A stretch of 64,000 nt of DNA from NCBI GenBank assembly GCA_002840565.1, contig PHBK01000009.1, forward strand, positions 51,175 through 115,174, read 5' to 3'. Made by a program: the position numbers and the translations under genes. The DNA comes from Deltaproteobacteria bacterium HGW-Deltaproteobacteria-12 (GTDB lineage: Bacteria; Desulfobacterota; Syntrophia; Syntrophales; Smithellaceae). Below are positions 9,554 to 18,205 of this stretch, one piece after another. The notes under the pieces are model-generated. The model was not told where the DNA came from. It did not search any database and saw only the letters and a list, made by a program, of their open reading frames with translations. The first letter of the stretch is position 1; every line of letters starts with the position of its first letter.

Positions 9554-9947
9554 TTTTATTCAAATCCTCCCCGGCTATTTACTATTCCGAATTTAAAAAG
9601 ATTGTTCTATAGGGCAATCATAATACAATAACCGGGAAAGTCAAGCCTCGCGAACTCCTTGGTTATGCGAAAACGACAGGGCTTGCGGATTACGTGGACA
9701 GTGCAGCGCCCAGCCTGGCCGAAAAAATATTCAAGAAAGCCCGGCACACTACCATATCCATAAGCGGGCTGGACTTCCCGATATGAAAGGTCAGGTAATA
9801 TTATTAACAGTTTAAGGGAAAAAGAAATGGAAAAATTGGTATCCGCATCCTCAAAATGAGGCATACCGATGATAACTCAAATAAGACATTTCTATTTTGG
9901 TAAGAATAGGGCATTTCTAAATTGGCTGGACACCAAACCAAATATTC
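9554..9947. mobile_element. Relic of an IS21-like element end, in a 430-bp stretch without a gene
   Basis: No convincing gene lies between htpX and the promoter at 9948. Near its right side two related motifs occur in tandem: GACATTTCTATTTTGG (9885-9900) and GGCATTTCTAAATTGG (9909-9925 region). Such repeated terminal motifs are, from memory, typical of IS21-family ends. No intact transposase remains, and an 85-codon minus-strand frame in the area has no recognisable content. Confidence 0.45.
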
Positions 9948-9976
9948 TTGACAGCCAATTATATTCTTCCTATACT
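9948..9976 (+). promoter_or_regulatory. Sigma-70 type promoter for the symporter leader RNA
   Basis: A near-consensus housekeeping promoter: -35 TTGACA at 9948-9953, a 17-bp spacer, and -10 TATACT at 9971-9976. Transcription should start near 9983, leaving about 134 nt of leader before the symporter GTG at 10117. Confidence 0.8.
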
Positions 9977-9982
9977 CGGCGC

Positions 9983-10096
9983 GCTAAAAGCAGGTGTTTA
10001 TCAATTTAGAGGATGATCGTTCTTCTGGACGATATCCTGTCTGTACCAGGTTATGTCAGGCGGAAGCCATCCCGACCGCTCGGGGTGGCTTTTTTT
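9983..10096 (+). promoter_or_regulatory. Structured leader RNA with attenuator: candidate riboswitch
   Basis: Between promoter and symporter the leader can form mutually exclusive hairpins. One pairs GGAT/ATCC plus ATCGT/ACGAT (10011-10037). The other pairs the CTGG of CTGGACGA (10025-10032) with the CCAG of TACCAGG (10044-10050). A terminator follows. The CUGGACGA...UACCAGG core recalls, from memory only, the guanidine-IV aptamer, but the remaining pairings were not confirmed. A ligand-controlled attenuator is the best reading; the class is uncertain. Confidence 0.5.
10065..10096 (+). terminator. Intrinsic terminator/attenuator in the symporter leader
   Basis: An 11-bp stem (AGCCATCCCGA at 10065-10075 with TCGGGGTGGCT at 10080-10090, one U-G wobble) closes a CCGC loop and is followed by six T. 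It lies upstream of the symporter ribosome-binding site AGGAGA (10104-10109), so it would abort transcription of the gene unless bypassed. Confidence 0.85.
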
Positions 10097-10116
10097 ATGG
10101 ATGAGGAGAATTATTT

Positions 10117-11748
10117 GTGATTACAAAAATTTCCGTATTGACGGCTTATTTCCTGGTCGTGCTGCTGATCGGCTATTTTACGCGCACCCACTGGAAATCG
10201 TCCCCCTCCAGTTACTTTTTGGCCGACCGCAGGCTGGGCACCGTGATCCTGCTGGCTACCATGACTGCCACTAATTTCTCCGCCTTCACGGTGTTCGGGA
10301 CCTCGGGGGCCGGCTACCGTGAAGGGTATGGCTTTTTTCCAATCATGGCGTTTGGCACCGGCTTCATGGCGTTGAGCTTCTGGGTCATCGGCCGCAAGGC
10401 CTGGAGGATCGGCCGCGAACGGGGGATCATCACTCCGCCGGAGCTTGTGCAGTCGCTTTACAACAGCCCGGCCCTGGGCTTCCTTTTTGCCCTGGTGATG
10501 ATCACCTTTACCTTACCCTATCTCGCGCTCCAGCCTATGGCAGCAGGCTATGCCCTGCAGGAATTGGTCGGCCTTCCCTATTTCACCGGTTGCGTCCTCG
10601 TAACCGCCGTCATTGTCCTTTACACCCTGCATGGCGGCATGCGGGCCGTGGCCTGGACCGACTTGTTCCAGGGGCTCCTGATGCTGATCATGCTCGTGGC
10701 CGTCCTGGCCGTAATCGCCGGCCATCATGGCGGGATCGCGGAAGCCAACCGGCAGGTGATGTCCCTGAAACCGGCGTTGTTTTCCCGGCCCGGCGGCAGC
10801 GGGTATTACACGATGGGGATCTGGTTCAGTTACATGGCCCTGTGGTTTCTGTGCGATCCGATGTTCCCGCAGCTCTTCCAGCGCTTTTTCGCCGCCAAAA
10901 GCGAGCAGTCGATCTCCCGCATGATGTTGTTCTACCCCCTGGTCTGTACGGTGGTGTTCCTTCCGCCGATTGCGGTGGGCGTGATGGGGCATCTGGCCTT
11001 CCCGGATCTGGCCGGAAAACAGGCCGACCGCATTCTGCCTCTGGTGGTGAACGCAGTCGCGGGAGATTTTATGGCGGCCATGGTCACGGCGGGGGCACTT
11101 ACCGCCCTCATGTCCACCATGGACTCCCAGTTGCTGACGCTGAGCTCAATCTTCACTCGCGATCTGCTTCCCGTCTTACGGAAAACCTCCACGAGGAACA
11201 GTATTCCCGGTCGCCTCTTCGTGATCGGCCTGAGTCTTGCCGGCCTGGCCCTGGCTTATCGGCCGCCGGCGACCATGATCGAGATTGCCACTGAAACCTT
11301 CACTGGCTTGGCGGTCTTATTCCCAACGGTTCTGTTCGGTTTGTACTGGAAGCGCGTCTATTCCGCTCCGGCCATTTTATCGATCGTCGCGGGAGAGACC
11401 ATCCTGATTATGCTGCACTTCCAATTGATTCCACCGGGTCCCTTTTTGCCGGTGATCTCCGTCATGCTGGCCGCTTTCGGCGTTTACCTGGTTGCCCATC
11501 TTCTGCTGCGGGTGAGGGACGGGAATCTGGCGATCCGCCTCCCCGCGTGGCTGACCAACCGCCATTTCCTGATGTTGACGGGAATATTCCTGCTGGCCAT
11601 GGATTTCTGGGCATGGGGTAATGTACAGCCGACGATCCTGGGATTCCCCGCCTGGATGGCTTACTTTGTGCTGCTGTCCGCCGCCCAGACGGCGGTCATG
11701 GCTTACCTGATCCGCAACGAATCCGGACGGGCCGGCAACTCTCCCTGA
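10117..11748 (+). CDS. Sodium:solute symporter (SSS family)
   Basis: A 543-residue integral membrane protein with about 13 hydrophobic segments, normal for the SSS family (PutP/PanF-like). The family pattern is visible in TM2 (TMTATNFSAFTVFGTSGAGY) and in the Na+-site region around ALTALMSTMDSQLLTLSSIFTRD. The start is GTG at 10117 with AGGAGA eight bases upstream. The substrate cannot be assigned. The gene is visibly richer in G+C than its neighbours, stands alone on the plus strand within a long minus-strand region, and follows an IS-like relic, all of which suggest acquisition by transfer. Expression is probably controlled by the leader attenuator. Confidence 0.9.
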   Translation: MITKISVLTAYFLVVLLIGYFTRTHWKSSPSSYFLADRRLGTVILLATMTATNFSAFTVFGTSGAGYREGYGFFPIMAFGTGFMALSFWVIGRKAWRIGRERGIITPPELVQSLYNSPALGFLFALVMITFTLPYLALQPMAAGYALQELVGLPYFTGCVLVTAVIVLYTLHGGMRAVAWTDLFQGLLMLIMLVAVLAVIAGHHGGIAEANRQVMSLKPALFSRPGGSGYYTMGIWFSYMALWFLCDPMFPQLFQRFFAAKSEQSISRMMLFYPLVCTVVFLPPIAVGVMGHLAFPDLAGKQADRILPLVVNAVAGDFMAAMVTAGALTALMSTMDSQLLTLSSIFTRDLLPVLRKTSTRNSIPGRLFVIGLSLAGLALAYRPPATMIEIATETFTGLAVLFPTVLFGLYWKRVYSAPAILSIVAGETILIMLHFQLIPPGPFLPVISVMLAAFGVYLVAHLLLRVRDGNLAIRLPAWLTNRHFLMLTGIFLLAMDFWAWGNVQPTILGFPAWMAYFVLLSAAQTAVMAYLIRNESGRAGNSP

Positions 11749-11824
11749 ATAATTCCCAGGCTTGAGATGCCCTTGCTGCATAATCGATGACCTGTCGGTA
11801 TGATTAAACACAAGGATCGGGAAT

Positions 11825-12454
11825 TTAAAGACGGCGGAAGGCGTAGGCTATAAATCTCTCATCATGGCTTAAACTGATATCGAAGGGAGCCTTTTTATTT
11901 TCATAGCAGAGTACAGGCGGTTGGAGTTCATGACCTTTTTTTGCTCTGCGAATTTCCATCTTCCGATTATTTAACGAATAAATATCGGCCAGCCTCCGGA
12001 ACAGGCATTCGCGCACAAATAACGATGGCTCAACATCTATTCCGCAAGCAGATTCGGGCAAGAGCTCGATGCCCCAGATTGCTTTATTCAGATCCGCTAA
12101 ATTATCCGCACCGGTGCAATGCACGTACTCTTGCGAAGAATACAGTTGAACAAAAACCACCTTGCAGTCCGGAAGAAGAACTTCACCCTTGGCAAAAACG
12201 CAGTCGGGCTTATTCAACCGCACCGACCAGCAGCGCGGCACAAAAGGCGCACGCGCGTCTGATTTAGCGATCACCTTATAGGCTGTTTCTTTACAAGACC
12301 AGAGCAGCCAGAGCGCCCGGTCTGAATTTCGGGACTTACGGACAAATTCGATTTCAACATCGGTGAGGATTTTCTTCAGATACCGGTAATCCCTGCTTTT
12401 CCCCGCATTTCCCGGACTTCTCCAATCCACGATGTCGTTGCCGATGCCTGACAA
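11825..12454 (-). CDS. 4'-phosphopantetheinyl transferase superfamily protein
   Basis: A 209-residue enzyme that would move 4'-phosphopantetheine from CoA to the serine of an acyl carrier protein. Metal-binding motifs are GNDIVDW at the N-terminus and WSCKETAYKVIAK (W(x)xKE(x)xxK) around residues 52-64; a C-terminal SLSHDERFIAYAF strand is also typical. The GNDIVD motif needs the start at 12454, which forces a 101-bp out-of-frame overlap with the acyltransferase gene. It probably activates the ACP encoded three genes upstream in the same operon. Confidence 0.87.
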   Translation of the reverse strand: MSGIGNDIVDWRSPGNAGKSRDYRYLKKILTDVEIEFVRKSRNSDRALWLLWSCKETAYKVIAKSDARAPFVPRCWSVRLNKPDCVFAKGEVLLPDCKVVFVQLYSSQEYVHCTGADNLADLNKAIWGIELLPESACGIDVEPSLFVRECLFRRLADIYSLNNRKMEIRRAKKGHELQPPVLCYENKKAPFDISLSHDERFIAYAFRRL

Positions 12455-13178
12455 AATATTTTTCCTCCATTTGCACGAGCCGGTGAATTATCTGCGTCGC
12501 ATGCTCGCGCTGGGCGCGCAGTCCGCCGGCTGCGGCAGGTGCTGGTGTAAATACTTCCATTTCAGCAGAAAATATCTCCCCCCAGGCCGGGATCAAACTA
12601 TGGCCGGCCTGTTTATCCCCCCGCACGTAAATACACATGACCTTGCAACCTTCGACTTCCTGGATAAAACGTCCTACTCCGTAGGAGAAACATTCTTTGT
12701 CCACTCTTCCGGTGCGGGAGCGCCCGCCTTCCGGAAAGATCATGATGTTCTGAGAATCGCGCAGCAGATAAATGCATTCATCCAGCGTCTTTCTGGTTTT
12801 CTCCCGGGGCCCTCCCCGGGCAATCGGAATGCATTTGGACAAATAGCACAGCATGGTCAGAATAATATTACTTTGAAAGTTTTTTCTTTCCGGCAAATTC
12901 CACGGCAGCCTGGCATAATCTTTTATATGCCTTCCCAGGCTGAAAAGCGCATATGTTAAAATAAAAGAATCAATCATCGTCAGATGATTGGCGCAGATTA
13001 TCCAGGGGCCTTTGTGCCCGGCCATTTCTGCGGCGCACTGACGGCGGATTGTCCTGACATCGCGCACACGATAGCATAATATCCGGGCGCCTAAAAAATA
13101 TAACGGGGCAATAATTATAACGGCCAGCCGGCCGATAAAATTCTGCACCTGCAGAAACAATTGGGATCTTTTATCCAT
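12354..13178 (-). CDS. 1-acylglycerol-3-phosphate acyltransferase-like (PlsC family)
   Basis: A 274-residue glycerolipid-type acyltransferase. Catalytic motifs are NHLTMID (NHxxxxD, about residues 64-70) and FPEGGRSRTG (about 150-159); an N-terminal hydrophobic segment would anchor it in the inner membrane. It probably transfers the acyl chain built by this operon onto a lipid or other acceptor. The basic C-terminal tail overlaps the transferase gene downstream by 101 bp in another frame, which suggests loss of the original stop codon. It starts 5 bp after the ACP gene. Confidence 0.87.
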   Translation of the reverse strand: MDKRSQLFLQVQNFIGRLAVIIIAPLYFLGARILCYRVRDVRTIRRQCAAEMAGHKGPWIICANHLTMIDSFILTYALFSLGRHIKDYARLPWNLPERKNFQSNIILTMLCYLSKCIPIARGGPREKTRKTLDECIYLLRDSQNIMIFPEGGRSRTGRVDKECFSYGVGRFIQEVEGCKVMCIYVRGDKQAGHSLIPAWGEIFSAEMEVFTPAPAAAGGLRAQREHATQIIHRLVQMEEKYFVRHRQRHRGLEKSGKCGEKQGLPVSEENPHRC

Positions 13179-13182
13179 TTTC

Positions 13183-13431
13183 TTACCCGAGTTTTTCTTT
13201 AATAACCTTCACCGCATCGCCGATTGTCCGGATCTTATCCGCCTCATCATCCTCGATGCTGATGCCGTAAACATCCTCACACTTGATAATCACATCAACA
13301 AGACGGGCGGAATTGACCTTCAAATCATTTAAAATATGCGTCTCCGGTGTCGCTTTTTCCAACAGCGTCACATCCTTGGTATAGGCCTTAAGAATATTAA
13401 CCATCTCTGCAAATATTTTTTTCTCATCCAT
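13183..13431 (-). CDS. Acyl carrier protein
   Basis: An 82-residue acidic helical protein with ACP features: LNDLKVNSARLVDVIIKCEDVYGISIEDDEAD contains the phosphopantetheine serine at helix II, and TIGDAVKVIKEKLG ends it. The usual DSL motif reads NSA here, a change next to the modified serine. Together with its place inside a dedicated operon, this suggests a specialised carrier and not the housekeeping ACP. An AAAGGAG ribosome-binding site precedes the ATG. Confidence 0.9.
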   Translation of the reverse strand: MDEKKIFAEMVNILKAYTKDVTLLEKATPETHILNDLKVNSARLVDVIIKCEDVYGISIEDDEADKIRTIGDAVKVIKEKLG

Positions 13432-13449
13432 AATATTACTCTCCTTTTG

Positions 13450-14736
13450 TTATAATTTATTTTTTTCCCATTTTTTAAATATCAGACAACTGTTGACATC
13501 CCCGAAACCAAAACCGGCTTTGGCAATAATTTGCAGTTGCGGATAATCCACGCATTTTTGCGGTATCCGCCCGGCGAATTCGCTGAGATCAGGATGGATA
13601 TCTTCGCAGTTGATCGACGGATGCAAAAAACCTTTATGAATCTGCAGTATCGTGGCCACGCATTCAATGGCGCCGGCCGCGCCCAGGCAATGTCCGATCA
13701 GTGATTTTGTGGAATTGATAAACGGAAAGTTTTCCGGAGTGCGCCCGAGTGCCGCAGCCCAGTTCCTGACTTCATAGGGATCGGCAAATGTCGCCGTTAA
13801 ATGCCCGTTGATTGCATCAATTTCCGCAGGATGTATCCCCGCATCAGCAATCGCCGCGCGGATACATTTCGTCACACCATCGGGATTAGGAGCGGTCATA
13901 GAGCCGCCCATGCGCTGCCCGCCGCTGTTCACATGACCGCCGAGTACTTCCGCATAAATCCTCGCGCCCCGCAGCTGCGCCGTTTCCAGATCTTCCAGCA
14001 CCAGCATTGCGCCACCCGAGCCCGGAACGAAACCGCAGGCGGATGCACTCATCGGCCGGGAACCGGCTGAGGGATTGTCATTATATTTACGGCAGATCAC
14101 GCGCATTGCATCGAAGCCGCCCCAGATATAAGGTGAAGCACCCTCGGATCCGCCGGCCACCATGCGTTTGGCCAGGCCGCTTCTTATTCGCCCGGCAGCT
14201 TCAATAATTGCTTCGTTGCCGGTGCTGCAGGCTGAAGAATTGGAGGTAACCTGATTCCCCGCGGCAATTAAACCACCGATCCGGCCGCTGGTTCCGCTGT
14301 TCATGACCTGTTCAACAATCCGGCTGCCCATGCGCCGCACCTTGCCTTCATTAATCATCGGCACGACAGTTCCGGCAATTGTGTCCATGCCCCCGATCCC
14401 TGATCCGGCGATGACGCCGGTATCCCAATCGACCGTATCATCAGCACTATCCGGTATTTTAAAACCGGCATCGATCCAGGCATCGACCGCTGAAACCGAA
14501 GCGTAACCGATATTATCATTAATGGACAACAGCTTCTCATGATCAAAGTATTCTTTACGGATCTCATCGAAATTTTCCGGCACTCCGGCAATCTGACAGC
14601 CGAACTTCAATTGCTCCAGTAAGGGGATAAATCGAATTCCCGAACGACCCTCCCGCAGGGCCTGCTCAAAATTATCCAATCCATGGGCATTGGGGGCCGC
14701 CACACCCATCCCTGTTACCACGACTCTTTTCTTCAT
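13450..14736 (-). CDS. Beta-ketoacyl-ACP synthase II (FabF-like)
   Basis: A 428-residue elongating ketosynthase. The catalytic triad is visible: Cys in SSACSTGNEAI, His in INGHLTATFADPYEV, and His in SLIGHCLGAAGA, with a Gly-rich C-terminal AKAGFGFGDVNSCLIF loop. It condenses malonyl-ACP with acyl-ACP. The start overlaps the dehydratase stop by 4 bp (ATGA), so translation is coupled. The GHLTATFADPYEV segment differs from the GTSTxxND of housekeeping FabF, which again points to a specialised pathway. Confidence 0.92.
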   Translation of the reverse strand: MKKRVVVTGMGVAAPNAHGLDNFEQALREGRSGIRFIPLLEQLKFGCQIAGVPENFDEIRKEYFDHEKLLSINDNIGYASVSAVDAWIDAGFKIPDSADDTVDWDTGVIAGSGIGGMDTIAGTVVPMINEGKVRRMGSRIVEQVMNSGTSGRIGGLIAAGNQVTSNSSACSTGNEAIIEAAGRIRSGLAKRMVAGGSEGASPYIWGGFDAMRVICRKYNDNPSAGSRPMSASACGFVPGSGGAMLVLEDLETAQLRGARIYAEVLGGHVNSGGQRMGGSMTAPNPDGVTKCIRAAIADAGIHPAEIDAINGHLTATFADPYEVRNWAAALGRTPENFPFINSTKSLIGHCLGAAGAIECVATILQIHKGFLHPSINCEDIHPDLSEFAGRIPQKCVDYPQLQIIAKAGFGFGDVNSCLIFKKWEKNKL

Positions 14737-15203
14737 TTACTTACTCCCATCCCGGCTAATTTCCCCAGACAGACGACTTCACCGTTTTCTCTCTGCATCG
14801 TCAAACCCACTTTTAGAGCCCCCTTGCGAAAATATATTTTGTTACCTGTCACAATCACCCGTTCCCCGGGCAACACAATCCCCTTGAACTCGACATCATC
14901 AGCCAGCGAAAATAAACTCAAGGGCCCTTGCATCCGGCCCGGTCGCACATTTTTTTGACAGGCCAGGAGATACATACCGAAAGCGACTACGCCAATTTGC
15001 GCCATTGTTTCCATAAGAATGACTCCCGGCGTAATCGGTCGGCCGGGAAAGTGGCCGCGATAGAAAAAAGCATCATTCCGAAAGCGGTAAGCGCCGACTA
15101 TACCTTCTTCATTAAGACTGATAATTTCATCAATAAAGCGAAACGGCTCCTGCTGCGGCACAAGAGCTAATACCTCCCGGACTATGCCGGCGTCAGCCTC
15201 CAT
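14733..15203 (-). CDS. 3-hydroxyacyl-ACP dehydratase (FabZ/FabA-like hotdog fold)
   Basis: About 156 residues with the hotdog-fold dehydratase motif HFPGRPITPGVILMETMAQIG, where the His and Glu are the catalytic pair. I chose the ATG at 15203 because a GGAGG lies five bases upstream; the frame is open to 15230. It overlaps the ketoreductase gene slightly and the ketosynthase gene by 4 bp. It would dehydrate 3-hydroxyacyl-ACP to the 2-enoyl form. Confidence 0.9.
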   Translation of the reverse strand: MEADAGIVREVLALVPQQEPFRFIDEIISLNEEGIVGAYRFRNDAFFYRGHFPGRPITPGVILMETMAQIGVVAFGMYLLACQKNVRPGRMQGPLSLFSLADDVEFKGIVLPGERVIVTGNKIYFRKGALKVGLTMQRENGEVVCLGKLAGMGVSK

Positions 15204-15921
15204 AAAGACCTCCGTTAACGTGAATGACACTGCCTGTTATATATGTTCCTTTTGTTGCCAGAAAGGCCACCACTTCGGCAATCTCTTCCGGAAGTCCGGT
15301 GCGGTTTAAAGTAATCCCCGCCAGAACTTTACTTTTTACATCATCCGGCAAAGCCCTGGTCATTTCTGTTTCAATAAACCCCGGGGCAACAGAATTGACC
15401 AGAATGTTGCGCCCGCGCAGTTCCTGCGCCAGGGACCTGGTAAATGCATCCAGCGCCGCTTTTTCCATTGTATAGGGAATCTGGCCGGCATTTCCTGTAT
15501 GCCCGACTACACTGGATATATTAATGATGCGGCCGGACGGACTGCGCAACAGAAATTGCCGCAGTATTCTTTTGGTCAGATACCAGATACCGCGGGTCAG
15601 CACCCGCTGCTCATCGAATTGCTCGATCTTCATGGAGAAAATATCGGCATTAATCGATTGACCGGCATTATTAACCAGAACATCAACCCGACCGGCATCT
15701 TCTTTTATCCTGGCCACCATTGCTTCGACATCCTCGATTTTGGCCAAATCAGCGTGGATCAAAAAACCGTCTTTTATCTCAGCAAGAATTTTCTGCGCCT
15801 GTTCGACGCTCTGGCGATAATGTATGCCGACATAAAAACCTTCGGCAGAAAGGGCACGGCAGCAGGCAGCGCCGATTCCCGTAGCGCCTCCCGTTACTAA
15901 AGCAACCGGTTTATCTGTCAT
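15193..15921 (-). CDS. 3-oxoacyl-ACP reductase (FabG, SDR family)
   Basis: A 242-residue short-chain dehydrogenase. The NAD(P) motif TGGATGIGAACC, the NNAG motif, and the catalytic Ser-Tyr-Lys set (ISSVVGH and YTMEK) are all present, with a typical HVNGGLYGG end. It reduces 3-oxoacyl-ACP. Its start overlaps the KAS III stop by 4 bp (ATGA), which shows operon structure. Confidence 0.93.
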   Translation of the reverse strand: MTDKPVALVTGGATGIGAACCRALSAEGFYVGIHYRQSVEQAQKILAEIKDGFLIHADLAKIEDVEAMVARIKEDAGRVDVLVNNAGQSINADIFSMKIEQFDEQRVLTRGIWYLTKRILRQFLLRSPSGRIINISSVVGHTGNAGQIPYTMEKAALDAFTRSLAQELRGRNILVNSVAPGFIETEMTRALPDDVKSKVLAGITLNRTGLPEEIAEVVAFLATKGTYITGSVIHVNGGLYGG

Positions 15922-16919
15922 TTTTCACCCCCTACCTGCAGCATCATGTATGACCAGGAAAGCCCGGCCCCCACCATAACCATGGCAATATTGTCGCCCG
16001 TTTTAATGTTATCCCACTGCATGCTTAGAACCGAGGGAGAGCCGCAGCAGGCCGTATTCCCGAATTGTTCGACGTTATGCCAGTGCTTCTCCGGTGCTAT
16101 TCCTCCGCGTTCACAGACACTCTTCAGCATCAGCAAATTGGCCTGATGGCCGATAAAAATAAACCGCGAAGATTTGGCAGCATAATCATCCTGAAGCAGT
16201 TTCAGACAATCGGTAGTTGTACGAATCGCAAAGCCCTGAACGGCGTTGCCATCCTGGTGAAATTTCCAATCCCAATCAATGCCGACTTTAGTCCAACCGG
16301 AAGGCCGTCCGTCAAAGCCCCCGCTGACAAAAACAGCCGGCGCCGGAATTTTTGCCGAAACGACAGCAGCAACAGCACCATCGCCGAAGATTACCGCATT
16401 GCCACGGTCGGCATAATTGAGTGATTTGGTCATGCTTTCCACATTAACTACCAAAACATATGGCGGCAGGGTTTCCGGCTGCATCCGCAGCAAAAAATTA
16501 ATATTCATGCCAAAAGTTGCACAGGCGGCATTCAAATCAAAACAGGGCACTTCCATCCCCAATTCTGCAGCAATCGCGGCGGCCTCCGCCGGGGTTATAT
16601 TATCCGGCGACGATGTTCCGGCGATCAGCAGGCCGACATCCTCCGCCCTTATCCCGGCGCGCTGCAATGCCCGGCGGGCGGCGTGTGCACCCATTTGCGC
16701 ATTTTTGTATTGTCTTACGGCAAAAGCATCGAGCGGATTAACATTCTTTGTTTGCCTGATATAATCCAAAGGCAGGATTGTCCGGCGATTGCGAATACCG
16801 ACCCTCTCCAGAATCCATTCGTCACTAGTCCCGATATCCAGGTCTTCTAAAAATTGATTGGAAATTATATTCTCCGGATGAAAATGCCCCATGGCATGAA
16901 GATAAAGCATATTAAACAA
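15918..16919 (-). CDS. Beta-ketoacyl-ACP synthase III-like (FabH family)
   Basis: A 333-residue initiating condensing enzyme of the thiolase fold. Cys in NAACATFG, His in GHQANLLML and Asn in NVEQFGNTACCGSPS form the FabH-type Cys-His-Asn triad. It would start chain assembly from an acyl-CoA primer. It overlaps the acyl-CoA dehydrogenase gene by 8 bp. The primer specificity is unknown; the adjacent acyl-CoA dehydrogenase could supply an unsaturated acyl-CoA starter (inference). Confidence 0.9.
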   Translation of the reverse strand: MFNMLYLHAMGHFHPENIISNQFLEDLDIGTSDEWILERVGIRNRRTILPLDYIRQTKNVNPLDAFAVRQYKNAQMGAHAARRALQRAGIRAEDVGLLIAGTSSPDNITPAEAAAIAAELGMEVPCFDLNAACATFGMNINFLLRMQPETLPPYVLVVNVESMTKSLNYADRGNAVIFGDGAVAAVVSAKIPAPAVFVSGGFDGRPSGWTKVGIDWDWKFHQDGNAVQGFAIRTTTDCLKLLQDDYAAKSSRFIFIGHQANLLMLKSVCERGGIAPEKHWHNVEQFGNTACCGSPSVLSMQWDNIKTGDNIAMVMVGAGLSWSYMMLQVGGEK

Positions 16920-18111
16920 TCTCCCTGCCGATAATCATATTCTGCACTTCCCGGACACCCTCATAAATATCGACGATATGGGCATCGCGGGCGAGTTTGG
17001 AAATTTCATACTCCGTCGTAAAACCGTAACCGCCATGCAGATGCAGACCTTCTGCGGAACAGAAAATGGCCGCCTCGGCGGCGGTATTTTTGGCCAGCGA
17101 CGCATAAATTCCGGCATCTTCGGCTCTCTCCTGGATTTTACAGGCTGCTTTTAGAAGTGCGAGCCGGGCCAGTTCCACTCTCTTCCACATCGCCGTAATG
17201 GTTTCCCGGGCCACAGGAAGATCACAAATCCGCTGGCCGAATTGCTTGCGCTCCCGGGTGTAATCCAGGGTGAGCGCCAGCGCCCTTCTGGCCAATCCCA
17301 GGCCGATGGCCGCTACCATCGGTCGGGCATAATCAAGAACATCAACTATATATTTGAAGCCAAACCTTCGATCCCCGATAATCTGATCCGGCGAAATAAT
17401 AACGTCCTCAAATGTCACACTGGCGGTATTGGAAAGACGCTGCCCCAATTTATCTTCCGGCTTGCCGATTATAATTTTGCCGCCTGCAGGCAGGATTATC
17501 TCTCTTGTTTGATTGCCGATATCCGGAATTTCCTCCGCTGTGACCGGTTCTACCGGAATAACCACACAGGCCATAAAATTACTTGTTGGTTTGCCAACTT
17601 TACAAAGAACTGTATATTGGGATGCATAGGAAGCATTGGTAATGAAACACTTGGAACCGTTTAAAATGTATGACCCGTCATCCCTCTTCGCGATAAATGA
17701 GGTCATCAGGGAATTATCCGAACCGGCAGCAGGTTCCGTCAGGCAAAAGGAAGCCAGAATCGGACGTTCGGCAAAGGGTCGCAGGAATCTTTCCTGTTGT
17801 TCTTTTGTTCCATGCCGGGCGATAACTACATTGGCCAGATCGTTGCACATGGCCGAGGTGGAAATTCCCGTGTCGCCATAGGAAATCTCCTCGATAATCA
17901 GGGCCGAGGAAATAACATCGATTTCAAAACCCTTAATAGATTCCGGAATGGATAAATTGATAATACCCATTTCCCACGCTTTACCAATTACCGCCCAGGG
18001 AAATTTGTGGGCTTTTTCCATCTCCAGAATGTGGGGTGTGATCTCATTTTTCACCAGTTTTCGCACCGTCTCCACATACATCAACTGATTTTCATTTAAG
18101 CTAAAATCCAT
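16912..18111 (-). CDS. Acyl-CoA dehydrogenase
   Basis: A 399-residue flavoprotein of the acyl-CoA dehydrogenase family. Signatures are CLTEPAAGSDNS (substrate/FAD region), RKQFGQRICDLP, and the C-terminal IYEGVREVQNMIIGR, whose Glu is the usual catalytic base. It desaturates an acyl-CoA (or acyl-ACP) at the alpha-beta bond. Its placement inside a chain-building operon, not a beta-oxidation operon, is unusual and implies a role in primer preparation or chain modification. Confidence 0.92.
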   Translation of the reverse strand: MDFSLNENQLMYVETVRKLVKNEITPHILEMEKAHKFPWAVIGKAWEMGIINLSIPESIKGFEIDVISSALIIEEISYGDTGISTSAMCNDLANVVIARHGTKEQQERFLRPFAERPILASFCLTEPAAGSDNSLMTSFIAKRDDGSYILNGSKCFITNASYASQYTVLCKVGKPTSNFMACVVIPVEPVTAEEIPDIGNQTREIILPAGGKIIIGKPEDKLGQRLSNTASVTFEDVIISPDQIIGDRRFGFKYIVDVLDYARPMVAAIGLGLARRALALTLDYTRERKQFGQRICDLPVARETITAMWKRVELARLALLKAACKIQERAEDAGIYASLAKNTAAEAAIFCSAEGLHLHGGYGFTTEYEISKLARDAHIVDIYEGVREVQNMIIGREIV

Positions 18112-18205
18112 TTTTGATAACCTTTCCTTTGATAATTAATGACAAACTCACAGAAACGCATTACGACGGCATCTCTGGTTAACAATTATTTTCCCCGCCA
18201 TCGCT

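Noticed and set aside
9607..9864. 85-codon minus-strand frame upstream of the symporter
   Set aside because: No ribosome-binding site, no recognisable motif, and it lies inside the IS-like relic.
10513..10992. Long frames antisense to and overlapping the symporter
   Set aside because: They are His/Gln/Gly-rich shadow frames produced by the high G+C third-position bias of the symporter gene.
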